From contig JAYKAV010002942.1 of NCBI GenBank assembly GCA_035582835.1, positions 490,935 to 554,934 of the forward strand: 64,000 nt of DNA, in the 5' to 3' direction. Position numbers and translations under genes: made by a program. This DNA is from Phoebastria nigripes. Lineage: Eukaryota; Chordata; Aves; Procellariiformes; Diomedeidae. The stretch's first letter is position 1. Each line of letters starts with the position of its first letter. Below are positions 13,038 through 26,203 of the stretch, in pieces. The notes beneath the pieces were generated by a model that ran no database searches, was not told the origin of the DNA, and saw only the letters and a list, made by a program, of their open reading frames with translations.

Positions 13038-13210
13038 TGCTAGGCATTATGCAATCACCAGGTAAAAACAGATCTTATCCCAAAGAGCTTATGATCTAAG
13101 TGGTCAAGATGAAACCAGAGATATAATGACTTTTCCAAGGTCACTCAATAAGCATTGGATAGAAACAGAAATGAAACTCAGTCTTCTTGCCTCTTGGTCT
13201 GCCTCTTTGT
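13038..13210 (+). mobile_element. MIR-type SINE relic (ancient tRNA-derived retroposon)
   Basis: The segment follows the order of a MIR or CORE-SINE second half. It has TTATCCCAAAGAGCTTATG, then a block close to the MIR core (GACTTTTCCAAGGTCACTCA), then a divergent AAATGAAACTCAGTC block, then a TGCCTCT near the end. The usual core reads close to ACTTGCCCAAGGTCACACAG, and the tail of MIR also ends in a TGCCTCT motif. The first half with the tRNA-like promoter is too decayed to see. Divergence is high, as expected for an element older than birds. A chance match is possible but the ordered co-occurrence argues against it. Confidence 0.5.
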
Positions 13211-16200
13211 TTTCTGAATCATGCAACTTTTCTTGGAAGTACTCTTTGGAATCTGATTTCTTTTGATATAAAAAGAAATGTGGCATATTATGTTATTACT
13301 TTGTACTGTTCCTTCAAGTGAGTCAAGGTGATACACTCTTCAGTTGGTCAAGCTGTTTATTTTTGGGGAGCCGTTCATATAAGAAACAAAAACTAAAAAG
13401 ATTTTGCCTGACATCAAAACCATATTTATTCTGTTTGGAAATATGTGTGAACTTGAACAAAGACTATGTGTGAGGAAGGCTAAATTCCCAACATTTGAAA
13501 CACATTTGAGGCACAGAAGCCCTTTTTTTATGCACATATCCTGATCAATTTGAGATTATAAAATATATTGACTGTAGTTCTCATGCCTCTTCAATCACTT
13601 TCATCATTTCTGTGTAGAGTCACTAGCATGTTTTCTGTGCAGATTGCTTCAAAATATCATAGCATATAGTCCAGTTGTTTGTGGATTTTACTGCCCAAAA
13701 GAAGTTTATTACGTACGAACATTAGAAAATTGTCCATGATTGTTTTGACCCATCTCTCCTAAGTTTCACAATCTGCTTTCACCATCTGTTGGGTCTGGAG
13801 TAGAAGTTAGTCATGTAAGCTGTCTTCCTGGTCAACTATGACTAGGCTCCTCCACGGAATGTGTTGCCTGAGTTCTCTCCACTGACTACACAGAGGATAA
13901 GATGACGATCTTAGTCTAGATGGCAACTTGTAGTTAGCTAAATCTAGGTGGGATGAATTCTTCCACGCAATAGAATAATATCTTAACAACAATTAGAAAA
14001 AATAACTGCAGTTCAGTGGTGGTATAGTAATTTATGATAATTCTTCATTCTTTTAATTCTACCATGGTGGCTTTAGTTTTGCTGTGGTGTGCGGCATTCT
14101 TCCATGTACGTTAAAACTTCAAAATATCACAAATTTTTCTTTAAGCATTTAAATATGCTGAAAGGGCTCCATGGGATAAATCAAGCACTTATAGTTTAAG
14201 CTTTCTCCAAAAGGTCTGCTGAATCAGGACCCCCATTCTTATCTGCAAAAGAAGTCTGTATGTTCACAGCAGTTTACTCCTCCTGCTTTTCCTCCTTCTG
14301 TGCTTAATGTCTGTGGATATTCTAGTGAATGAGTTTGTTGATCATAGTTTTTGCAGGAACATTGAATCTTAGGAGATATTAATGGAAAACTAATTTTGGT
14401 TTTGTTAAGGCACCTCTGTAGAGGGAAATCTGGGTTCTAAAAGCTGTGGTCAAAAGCTGAGGAGCAAAAGTAACGTTGTGTGAGCTTTGTCTCCGGTCAG
14501 AAATATCTAGAGTGGCTCAGATTTCATATATTTGGAAGGATCTTCTGGAGTACAATTGACAGACCGCAGAGTATTTGCACAAAATAGGCAGCAATTTTGA
14601 ATGACTACTGTGTATGAGAAAATTGCAAACTGCTTATAAGAAATCCTCAGACAGGAATAAGCAGAACATTTGTCAAATGACTTATTCATTCAAAGGCTTC
14701 CATCCATCCCCACTGTTTCACATTTGAAGGGCAAGTGAGGACTGAAAATATTCCTTCTGAATTAAATACCACCCATATGTTGCAGGACTACAGTAAATTT
14801 GAAAGCCGTCAGTGGCTGCAACCAAAGCTAAATGGCAATATCTCCTTTTTATATGAATAAAAACAGGTGAAACCTTGGTTCTGAGAGCATGTGGAGTAAA
14901 GTAAATTATGTATGGGTGAGTGATGCTGGAATGCTAGGGTCTCAGTTTAGAATAGCATATGGAAGATTTATGAAGAGTTTTGTGCAATGGGAAGTGACTG
15001 TACTGTTCTGATGCTGAGGACAAACTAATAAGCTAGTATTGCANTCCACAGGTGCTCAAAAACCATAAGCTAATTCCCCAGAAATCTTGTTGTTGGTTTA
15101 AGTGTCAAGAAACATTTCAGACCAATACCAAGTATCACAAGATTTGTGATAAAATCTCAGAAGCTAGCAACATGAAGTGTAAATTGCACCCAGTTTTTCT
15201 CTAGCAACAAAAACTTTTTTACCTTTTTCTATTGAAAATCAGNCCATACAGACTAGTATGTTCTTTCACTTAAGTAAAAAAAGTAATTTTTCAGTGACTA
15301 TTGCAGTCTAGTAATGTTAACACTTTTACAGTGAATTCCCATTGCTTATTTTTGAGGCTGTTCTCTAATCAAATTTTTTCCCTATCTTATCATGGAAATG
15401 ACTGTCTCTGTGAGCATTTTGATGCTAAGATTTATTTAGTTTCAGATCATTCAAACAACTGAAAGTTTTTATTTTCCATGATCACTTGCCTGAACTAAAA
15501 ATTGTTTTGGAAACCTGTAGAAGGAGAGCAAAACCTGGGCCATGTTTCATATGGATCCTTCTTTGTTTCTCCTGCAGGATTTCCTAGACAAAATGCTGCT
15601 GAAGGCAACAACAGGAGACCTCTGTGACTTTGTCACTATCGAACAGTCAGCAGTGGGGACTATAGGGAGAAAATGCAAACATGAACGCACACACATCGAT
15701 CACTAATGCTTTTCCTCCCTCAGCAGTTGCATCCGTTAGAAGCCACTATAACAGACTAGCTCCAGGGAGTGTGGTGTCTCTCAAATCATGACAACACTGT
15801 CATAATCACACTAAAGAGGCGTTAATATCTTTTCATATACAGTTTTCTTTTTAAAACCGGAATGCTAGCTCCCACTCCTATAGCATGTGTCAGCTCCAGA
15901 AGGAGACAGTGAAGATGAGTTAGTTCCTCACATCAAAGCCACCATAAATGTATTAGACAGAATACAATGCAAAACCACATGAGCGATTATCTTGTTTTCT
16001 TGTAAGCAAAAGTTCTTATCCAGAAAAGATAATCTTTTTTCATGTGTTGCAAGGTTAAATGGATTTCTTTGCTAAGTACAAAGAAATATTCTGAAAAAAT
16101 AAACTGGTTGCTGTCANGGTTGTGCGAATCTGTCCTTTGATTCACTGACCAAGGTAATAAAAAGAAATAAATAGACCTTGGGTCACTTTGAACTGAAAGC

Positions 16201-19200
16201 ATTTTCAGTATCACTGGTGAAATGCAAAATTCAGAAAAAATCACTTCAATGNATTTCAAAATTAAAAATGTTGCTTCATATTTTTTATGGACTTATAATA
16301 AAAACTCAGTAAATGTTGAAAGAAAAAAACATTTAAAAACAGAGAAAATGGAAATAATTTCTTTGGGAAAATGTTGAAGTGAAATATTTAACATTTTCAG
16401 ATTTTTATGATAGCTTTATTTGGCTCACCTCCTTCCTCCCTTTTTTTCCCTATTCAGCAAGTATTTGGCAATGGTTTTGGTCAGCCAGAGAACGCATTTT
16501 NGTTGAATATGAAATTTTGTCCAGCCCTAGTAACGCTATTTTTGCTTTCTACAGCCTCATTCACAGCTACCATTTCTTCACAAAAAAATAAAAGTTATAA
16601 ATCAATAATAGATCACAGGTGAAGGAAATAATTTGAACAAGTGTTGCTGTAACTTGAGAGAAACAGGAAATGTGAAAAAAAATCAACAAGAGTTTAAACT
16701 TTGTCATACAGGATTTTCTGCTACACCTAATTTAAAAGCAAAGCATGATGATTTTCTGCTTGCCACCTTGTTATAAAGGTATTATTATTTTCTCTTATAA
16801 AATGCATCAAGAATCAATGCTTAAATATCCTGAGTATGATTTTAACACCAAGATAGATACTCTATCATGAAATTTGTTGGTAAAGTATGGAGGCTAATAT
16901 TCTTCAACTATGATCAGTATTTTATTTTCTGTGATGTCTTTTTGAAACAAATGGGATGACATCTGAGGCAATATGTACTTCAAAGTATTGGAGTATATGC
17001 TGTGGAGTATATATGCTCATGCTGCTGATGTCCATGAATCCCTGATTTGGGATGAGACCTGGTCTCTCTTAAAATCACTGACAATATCAGCATTGTCTTC
17101 AGTAATGGCAGGTTATATGCCTTTATTCTAGCATTCATCTACAGTCATTGATCTAAATGTCCTGTTGTTCTGAGTCACTGAAGTCAAAGAATGGCTAGAG
17201 GTTAAAAGAGCAATACTTTGTAAAACCTTTCACATTTTAAAAAGGAGAACTTTTAAGCAAATTCTAAAATGCAAAGTATATTTAGACGATAAATAAATAT
17301 AGTAATGAAGTGGTTTTATCAGATTTATTTCTATGCTGAGTCTCACCTTTTTAATTCTCAGTGGAATCAGTATTACAGGACTAACATACCAATTCAGTCA
17401 GTGAAAAAAAAAAAAAGTTGTCAGTATAAAGGCTGTGCTTTGGTGGATAAAAGTACATCTCCTTCTATTACTGCAGCGGTCACTGAATGTGATCAAATAT
17501 ATGTGATAAGCAACTTACTGTTTCAAGCAAGAGCTATGTCATTTGTTCTTAGGTAATGCATGGAATGGCTGAGTAAGTATTCAAAAGTGTGAATGAATAC
17601 TGAAGATATAGTTCATTTAGCAACAACAGAAAATCATCCAAAGATTTGTGCCAGAACTATGTTATTCATTTTCCTGCTATTATGTTTTGGAGATCATGAT
17701 TCTAGACTTAATATACTATTACTTTAATTGGCTATTGCATTTTCTATGTCTCTTGCAATTTTCAAGCTTTTGATTATGTTCTACTGAATNTGCTAAGGAA
17801 TTATGACTGATTAAACAAGAGAATAAATCTTCTTTGCCAGAATTCTTTAGCCATGTTTAGCGGTGAAGTAGACCTGTGATGGATCAAATTGCAGATCNAC
17901 TACATTTCTGTTACAACAGCCACAGTTTCTTGCAGTGCTGCGGTCCTGGCATCATTTCCAATCTACTGGGTACTGAAAAAACATAAAGTTTTTTGATTTA
18001 TAAGCAAAGAAAAGAATAGCTATAATGTCATCTGGAAGGCTTGTAGTCAGAAGCAGTAAGGAAAGTTGAAGAGGGTGATCATTGGAAAGGCTATATNTAA
18101 GTTGCAGTTTTCCCACATGCCTATCAGTATATGAATTGAGGTTTGGATCAGAATTGTACAGTTTGATAAAAGAAAAGAGTCCTACTAGCTTTGTCAGCAA
18201 AGTATGGTCTTCTGCAGAAATTGGGAGAAAATATTTTCACAGGGAAAAGGGAACAGAGAATTTTCTTGGACTATCTGAAAGGCTGTGTTGCAAGACAGAA
18301 GGAAAATAAGACAAGAATTTTTTTTTTCATNACTTTGTACATTGAATTAGATTGTATTCGTAGTGTAATATAACGTTTTTGTTGAGCACCAACATTATTA
18401 ATTTAAGTAAAGGAAGTCAGCTTTGTGAAAAATGTATACTTCTTTGGTTATTAGCAAATTCAGAATAAAAAGACACAATGAAGAATCTACACTAATGGTT
18501 TCTATTTACTAATTTTGCAGTATTTCTTCTTTACCGTCATGGACCAAACTTTTCATCTCTCTGAAGCTTGGTTTAGCTACATTATTGAATAANTATTGTT
18601 AAGTCACACAGTCTGTAAGGAGAAATAATATATTGCTTTCGACCACCTCTTGAGCTTTCAAGCACAGTCCTTTCATTAGGCCCAATACAAGTTATTTCCT
18701 CCCTCTAACAAACTTGGAACTCTTATATTCCTGAACTATCAAACACTTCAATTTTCTACAAGANTTAAATTCCACTGTTTACAGTTATGTTACAAGGGAA
18801 GTAGAAGGTGAAGACTAGTGTACATGATACATAAATTTTGGAGTTATGAAAGCTGAGTTTTTACCCTGGTTTGATTAATGATGAACAGCGTACTGGTCAG
18901 GAAATTGCCTCATGTCTATATACTCTGTTTTTTCATTTCACCTTTCAGGTGCCTTAGTTATTTAAATTATAAACGTATATGGGTCTGTATAATGTCACTG
19001 TCAACAGGTCTTGACAAGATCTGCTACAAGATATTTTAATATTACAAATCTGAGCACTGTCATAGGAAGTATCAATAGCTGTGTCAGTCTGTGACCCAAA
19101 TGTTCTGAAATGAAAGGACAATTTAAGGACTATCTAGAAATGAAGCTGAAATCATATATACAGTATTTATATAAGTTACATGATAAGTAACTGTATTTGG

Positions 19201-19473
19201 AATCCTTAGATTAAATGTTTTATTTCATATAGGACTTTTATATGTCTTTCAGGTAGTTTGGGGGTTAGTTTGGACATATTTCATCAGTGTTTCTGAAGAT
19301 CCAGTGAACACTGGTAAACCAACAGAAGTCTTCCAACACTCTTCTGGTGTACAGACTGGGATTTTTTCTGAAATGTGGTGTCCAGTGATGTCCAGTTAGA
19401 TGAGTCCAATGCTCAGATTCGTAAGACCCACAGAGGCAGGCCGCCTGCTGAGAACCAGAGGAGGCTGGAGGGG
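13211..19473. other. unannotated AT-rich stretch, no confirmed gene
   Basis: Strongly AT-rich with many short homopolymers and several n bases. Open frames are all at or below about 90 codons and look random. No repeat family is recognised between the MIR relic and the second CR1 copy. Confidence 0.4.
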
Positions 19474-20960
19474 TTCATAGAATCACAGAANGGTTTGGCT
19501 TGGAAGGGACCTTTAAAGATCATCTCGTTCCACCCANCCTGCCATAGGCAGAGACATCTACTAGATCAGGTTGCTCAAAGCAATGATGGGGCATCCACAG
19601 CTTCTCTGGGCAACCTGTTCCAGTGTCTCACCACCCTCATTGTGAAGAATTTCTTCCTTATATCTAAGCTAATCTAACCTNTTTTAGTTTAAAACTGTTA
19701 CCCTTTGTCCTATTAGTACAGGCCTTGGTAAAAAGTCTCTCTCCGTCTTTCTTATAAGACCCCTTTAAGTATTGAAAGGCTGCAACAAGGTCTTCCTGGA
19801 GCCTTTTCTTTTCCAGGCTGAACAACCCCAGCTCTCTCAACCTTTCTTCATAGGAGAGGTATTCCAGCCTTCTGATCATTTTTGTGGCCCNCCTCTGGAC
19901 CCACTCTAACAGGTCCATTTCTGTCTTGGGGTGGGGGCCCCAGAGCTGGACAGGTGGGGTCTTATGAGAGTGGAGTAGAGAGGGAGAATCACTTCCCTTG
20001 ACCTGCTGGCCATGCTTCTTTTTATGCAGCCCAGGATACAATCGGCTTTCTGGGCTGCAAACGCACATATCCACCATTATTCCCAAGTGCTTCTCTGCAG
20101 GGCTGCTCTCAATCCATTCATCACTCAGCCTGTACTGATACAGGTGATTGCCCCGACCCAGGTGCAGGANGTTGCACTTGGCCTTGTTGAACTTCATGTG
20201 GTTTGCACGGGCAAGCTCCTCAAGCCTGTCAACGTCCCTCTGGATGGNATCCCTTCCCTCAAGTGTATCAGCTGCACCACTCAGCGTGGTGTCATCCGCA
20301 AACTTGCTGAGGGTGCACTCAATCCCACTGTCTATGTCATTAATAATGATATTGAACAGCANGAGTCCCAGTAAGGACCCCTGATGGACACCACTTGTTA
20401 CTGATCTCCATTTAGACATGGAGCCATTGACTACGACTCTTTGGATGCGGCTATCCAGCCAATTCCACACAATTCCTTATCCATCAAACAGTCCATCCAT
20501 CAAATCTATATCTCTCCAATTTAGCAACAAGGTTGTTGTGTGGGACCATGTCAAAGGCCTTACAGAAGTCAAGGTAGATGGTATCAGTTGCTCTTCCCTT
20601 AACCACCAATGCAGTCACTCCATCGTAGGAGGCCACCAGATTAGTCAGGCCTTTTGTGAAGCCGTGTTGGCTGTCTCTAATCACCTCCCTGTTATCCATA
20701 TGCCTTGACATAGCTTCCAGGTGGATCTGTTTAATGATCTTATCGGGCACAGAGGTGAGGCTAACCAGTAGACAGTTCCCAGGGTCTTTCTTTTTACCCT
20801 TTTTAAAAATGAGTGTGATGTTTCCCTTTTTCCGGTCACTGGGGACTTTGCCTGACTGCCATGACTTTTCAAATATGATGGAGAGTGTCTTGGCAACTGC
20901 ATCTGCCAGTTTCCTCAGGACCCCAGTCTCATTTATCAGGGAGTGTTCAGGCAGGGACTC
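19474..20960 (-). mobile_element. CR1 non-LTR retrotransposon, older 5'-truncated copy
   Basis: The plus strand opens with the terminal units (CATAGAAT, CACAGAA) and a 3' untranslated region of the GGCTTGGAAGGGACC type, different from the first copy, so this is another subfamily. It then runs through a minus-strand reverse transcriptase with many indels. The N-terminal reverse transcriptase region ([28 protein letters not shown]) can be followed to about 20930. Homology fades between 20945 and 20985, so the right end is approximate. More frameshifts and n bases than in the first copy suggest greater age. Confidence 0.93.
19664..20935 (-). pseudogene. CR1 ORF2 reverse transcriptase remnant (multiple frameshifts)
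   Basis: Reading on the minus strand, one frame (20902-20681 region) carries the N-terminal fingers. A second (20750-20484) carries palm motif [10 protein letters not shown] (20550-20576). A third (20470-19664) carries the motif B region VTSGVHQGS and the catalytic FADD (20291-20302), followed by the C-terminal CR1 domain ([25 protein letters not shown]). The motif B proline is replaced by histidine. There is additional scrambling near 20000-20080, where the protein no longer matches the family. At least three frame changes and the missing endonuclease make it non-functional. Confidence 0.9.
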
Positions 20961-20985
20961 TTCAACTGGAGAAGTAACCCTGTGA

Positions 20986-23970
20986 AAACTATTTTATCAC
21001 AGTAGTATCACATGGAAAAAAAGTAATCTAAAATCTTTCTTTTTTTCTAAAAACTTCTCTTTTCTAAGTTCCTTTTCAAGAGCCATATTTCCTGTACAGC
21101 AGATTAGGTGAAACTATAGAAAAATCTGGAGGTTATGATAACTGCCGATCTTTCAAGATAACTGCAAAAGCCGCTAAGCTCCTGTGTGGAANAGACAGCT
21201 GGAACAGTAGGAGTCACTACCTAAAGCACATTTTTTCTGAAAAATTGGTTAGGATTCAGATATATAGTGTGAGTTATCAGTCATCTGAATGCACATCTGG
21301 GGAACCAAGTGTCAGGTGATAGGAGTGTTTGTGTGCAGAGTAATGGAATCGCTAAAGAAGCGTACAAGGAAGCACCAGAAACACACGGAGGAATATTTCT
21401 GTGCATTTAAGTGAAAACTAAAGAAAGCACATCTAGGTGGTATATTTGCTGTTAAAAGTACATGTGCTGTTAAAAGGCATAGTGCTACTGACAAATGAAG
21501 CACTGCTGGTCCTAGGGCTCTATAGTGTTTGGGAATTGAGATTTTATATATGATGTTTATATCCAGGATGCAATAGAGGAATGCAAGAGAAATATCTGAC
21601 TCAGTCATTAATTTCTTCCCTAATGGAAAAGAAAAACATAAAAAACCTGAATACTAACTACCACTGTGTGCTGTAGCNTGTATTTACCTTCCTGCTATCT
21701 CCAGAAACAACTGAGAAAAAATNTAAAGATTCTCCCTTAAGAAGAGGACAGAGACTTGATTAAGAAGAAAAAGGAAGGCAGGTGCTTTGTATGTCCAACA
21801 TCAAAAGAGAATTGTACCTCCTTCTACTTCCTTATCAGTCATTAGCAGGCACTAAACAGAATGGGAGCATCAGGTAGGCTGAAACTGCTTTGAGCCCAAA
21901 TACAAATTTCGTATTTGGTACTAAAGAAAAACAGTTTTGTGTAGCCTCTCTGATTGTGGACTCAGCCATATGGGAAAAACCATCATCACTTCACGTGAAA
22001 CCAGATTTTTGCTCCAAAAGCTCAATGAAAGGAATGTTGAATTTTTTTTCTGAAGGAAATACAAAGCCTCTGCAGCTGTGCTGTTTGGGCTCAAAGGGAA
22101 GCCCAGAGGCTAGGATCAACATCAGATCATCTGTTTATGCACTTTTAATACTTAAAACTAGAAAAACTGAACAAAAGGATGTGTGCGTTGGCCTACACAG
22201 TACAGCAAATACCTTTGAATTTTGGTAGGTTAGAGATCACTATACTTTGGCAGGAAGGGGGAAGAAGCCTGAAAGAGCTCTATTTCTGTTATAGTCCCAT
22301 CTAATCCAAATGGCTTTCACTGGGTGAAGTCAATGACTCTGAAATATTTGGTTCTTCCTCNGCAGCAGCATTTGGTGCTTGCTATCCAAGACCTCAGCTG
22401 AATGAATAATGAGACAGAAAGGAAACAATATAAGATTCATTTTCTGCTAAAAGAACTGAATTAATCAGTNATGGCTTACAGATTTCATGGGGAGCACCAA
22501 CGGGTTTACAACCTGACCTAATGATAGCCGTTGTCCTGGCATTGATAAAGGTTTTCATGTAGGGGATCAGAGGAAGATTACGTCATATGAATTCTCCCTT
22601 CAAAGCTGTATGGGTTAGCTGGAAGATTACAGGTGCTCTTTACACCATTAATTGTCTTGGGAGAGTTCTCTGCCTGTGCATGTCTAAACAACCCCTCACA
22701 ATCCAGATCGCATTTCTCCTGCCTACTGCTTCTTGAACAGCTCTTGTGAGAAAAAATGACANAAGCTAGCCCTAAAATTTGCTCACATATGTCCATTCTT
22801 ACAAGATTCCTCCCTGTACAGATTCTTTATGGTAAACCCCATAATAATCATCCACTCTGTGGTGCCACTACAATAAGATTAAGCATTTCAAATTATTGCT
22901 GTAAAATCCCATAATATTTTGTAAACATGATAAAGTTAAAAAAGATATGTGCTTTGAAAATATATGCACCAACCAAGAGCCATCAGTAATTAATTACCAC
23001 ATAATTGAATCCTGATCTCAGGTCTCTCAACATNAATGCAGAGTTGCTTCATTGATGTCAATAGCATTTATTCATATTAACTCTTCTGTAAATAGAGTCG
23101 GTAGTTGGTCTTTCATATTTACAATTTCTATTCATAGATTTATAAAATGCATTTGTTTCATAGCTGCCAGAGTTGTAGAAAATTTTCCATATGCAAAAGA
23201 TAATTAAATTAAATGGTTGAAATTCCATGAATATTTTGAAAGATATATTAAATTTATACTACACACATATCTTTCAGTTGCATCATCACTTTATTAAACA
23301 TCTTCATAAATATGAAATACATAATAATAGCTGATCATGATGATAATGGTTAATCCTTTCTAAAGGACTGACCTTTGCAACCTAAAGGTTGTCTCGGGGA
23401 TCTGCATTCAGAGTGACCTTGCTCCCCAAATGGTCTCATTGATTTGAATATGGATGAGGTAATCAAACCAAAACAACCTTCTGAATCAACCTTCCACTTT
23501 GAAATTTTGCACTGTATTGTAGCTAAAGACAACATTACACCTTAAGAAACACTGCTAGACTCTTCTTTTGGTCAAAGGGCCAAGTAAAACACTAGAATTG
23601 AAGCCAATGTAGAAGGAACACATGACTCGTTCCAGATGTTTAAACCCTGGGAGAATCCATTAACTTGAATTGTCACAGTAAAAGGGTAAGGGAAAATCTC
23701 CAAACTAGATGGAATCTAAATCATTGTAAGGACTTTATAAATAGGGTCAGCACCTTGCATGGCCCTCAGATCTTTACAGGAAGTCAATGGAGTTCTTGGC
23801 AAATATGTTTTTGTTAGCTAGCACTACCAAACAAGCTGGTGTTCATTAGCAACCAATCTTGGTTAATTAAATATACGTATATTGAGAGGAAAAAAGATAC
23901 TATAAAGTGTTATAAAAAAAGTAAAAAGTAAATAGTCCAATGTTTTCTGTCTATTGTTCATTATGGTGGG
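20986..23970. other. unannotated stretch, no confirmed gene
   Basis: Unique-looking sequence after the second CR1. Short open frames only (up to 112 codons at 21890-22228, no recognisable domain). No mobile element or RNA gene seen. Confidence 0.4.
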
Positions 23971-24040
23971 GTTTTTTTTGTTGTTGTTTTTTTTGTTTTG
24001 TTTTGTTTTTTTTTGTTTTTGTTTTTGTTTTTGTTTTTTT
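23971..24040. repeat. T-rich GTT/GTTTT/GTTTTT low-complexity repeat
   Basis: Seventy bases composed only of T and single G, with the spacing of the G rising from GTT to GTTTT to GTTTTT. It produces artificial Phe/Cys/Val-rich and Lys/Gln-rich open frames on the two strands, which should not be taken as genes. Confidence 0.9.
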
Positions 24041-26183
24041 AATAATCTAATTGCTCTGGGTCTTTGTTGCCAGACCAATTCCTGGGTAGGAAGGTCTGAT
24101 TTTCTTCTTGCTTTTACTGCTTTAAACATTCAAAACATCAAAAATATGTGATGATTTATTTCATTTACCTTTAAGGTTCTTTATTCTTCTCAATATTAAA
24201 AAGAAAGAGTGGATATATTTTTTCCTCCTTTGCATTACACATGTATAGTGTAATGCTTAAACAGGGGTAGAAAGTTCTTTGTACAATACTANTAAGCTCC
24301 TGGAGAGGCAAAGCAGATAATGTAAGTAATGTGCCAGGTGATCTGGGCAAATTTCTAGCCAGATATAATGGAGTTCAAAGAACTATAATAACCTTCATAC
24401 ACTGTGCAGCATCAGGATCGTGCGCATGGGGGTGCACACTAAGCTTCAGCAGAGAGGACCCTTGAGGTGGGATCCTGGGTCTGAGATCTACTGCAGACAT
24501 CTAAGTGACTCTAAAGCAGCAGAGATTTCCCCATGGCACTGAAACCACATTCTTACACCATTTTGAGTACCCTAAAATGAGTCAATAAATATTAAAATAA
24601 AAGAACCAGCTGCTTTAAGTTGGCAAAAGCAGATATATTGTGTTACAGTTTTGTCAGGCAAAGTGGGGAAAAAAAGTAGTGAGAGACCCTGAAATCCTGC
24701 TTTGGTGACAGAGAGGCTGTGGGAGGAATTTAGGAAATGAAATCCAGGTGGGTGGTCCATAGAGCTCCCATTTGAGGTTACCTTGCCTTTTGTTGATGGC
24801 CTTCTCTGGCACCCTTGCAGAGTCCCTAGTGCTTGGCACCCTACTCACAGCCATGTCCATCTGTGATTCAGGGGTGACCTGGACAGGTCCCAGCTGTCTC
24901 CCCATCTGATAGAGCAGATAGATACCCACTGAAAGGGACTGCAGCCCCAGTGCCTCTCGGTGAAAACCCTGGCAAGCGTCAGTGCTGCTGCCTGCTCACA
25001 TGGCATCAGCCGTGTGGCCAAAAACTTGACCTATGGAGCAGGAGAGCTGTGTGTACGTCTGCCCCAGGAGCTGGAGGGAATGCTACCACTGGAGAGGAGA
25101 GATGGAGGAGGCCTTGGACTTCTGTGTTACAGGGTAAAAGGGGTAACAAGAGAAGCATCCCCAGTATCTTCTCAAANAGTAACCCTTGCTCAGTTAGCTT
25201 CCTGCTCCATCTTGGGAAAGCTATGGGCCAACTCTGAGTTCACATGCGCCATGTGCCCATTTGTTTCAGGGGGGCGAGCTACAAATGGCTCCACTCTCTG
25301 TAAGGCTTCTCACGGGAGCTGTGCATTGCCAGTGACTTCCTAAGAGGCTTACATGCCTTTTGCTGCTTCCTAGGATCTTTCATCTATCGACAGACACTTT
25401 TAGGCATTTTAACAGTGATGCCCCAGAAACTGGAAGTACCTAAGGTGCTTCCTTGTGTTTCACCCTTAGTCTATGAGTTAGCAAACTAACTGTGCAGGGA
25501 ACAGGCATGTTTAGTGAAAAGAGGGTGCAGTTCTGTAAAATATCACTATATACCACAAATGTTTCTAAAATCTTTTAATAGCTTGGCATGATTTTTCACA
25601 TTTCTAATGGCTATCTTTGCCATAGTTTGCATGTAACCCACAGAAACAGAAATCAACAGTGAATGAAAAATGCATGTGACAGATGAAAATTTCCCTCTGG
25701 AAAAAAATTCCTTTAGGAAACAGTGCAGCCATTTGAAACAATGTGTACACACAGACGCAGAAATGTGCTGCCAGTCATTGAGGACATGCAATGAGCAACT
25801 GGCAAATAGTCAAAGCTGCCTACCAAAAAAAAGCCTTTCTCAGTTTCAACTACATTTCAAATCCAGCCTCATACTAGCTTCACACTGAGCCTGGGTTCAG
25901 GAAGAGCTGGGGTATAAACGACATTATTTCAGAGTGTGTGCTTCTTTCTGTAACACTTAAGTGTTTGTGTAGACATAAACTGAGAGTGGTATAGCTTGGC
26001 CCATTTTGATTTTTTTTGTTTTACTGTGGATGCTAGCATGTGTTTTGATAGCTTCTCTTTCAAGATGACTGTTTTTCAATTTTGCTCGAATGTGGGACTA
26101 TGAAGCAAGAACACTTGGTTGTTTTGCTGACTGTTTTCCCTAGACTTTCAAAAAAAAGTTGTCATCATCATGTCCTTGTCTGT
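24041..26183. other. unannotated stretch, slightly GC-richer in the middle
   Basis: A less AT-rich patch around 24700-25340 contains open frames of up to 127 codons (24960-25343, plus). The peptides show no domain, and the frames overlap on both strands, so I read them as composition-driven. No repeat family recognised. Confidence 0.35.
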
Positions 26184-26203
26184 CCCACCCCCACCCACCC
26201 CCC
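26184..26203 (-). other. G-quadruplex motif
   Basis: On the plus strand, four C-runs of 3, 5, 3 and 6 bases are separated by single A bases. The minus strand therefore has four G-runs with three single-T loops, the arrangement known to give the most stable parallel quadruplexes. Whether it folds or acts in regulation is unknown, and no promoter or transcript is evident beside it. Confidence 0.75.

Noticed and set aside
20012..20985. Plus-strand open frames of 78-120 codons in the second CR1 copy
   Set aside because: Antisense shadows of the CR1 reverse transcriptase; they cross several n bases and have no domain.
23863..24151. Frames rich in Lys/Gln (minus) or Phe/Cys (plus)
   Set aside because: Produced by the T-rich GTTTT low-complexity repeat, not by coding sequence.
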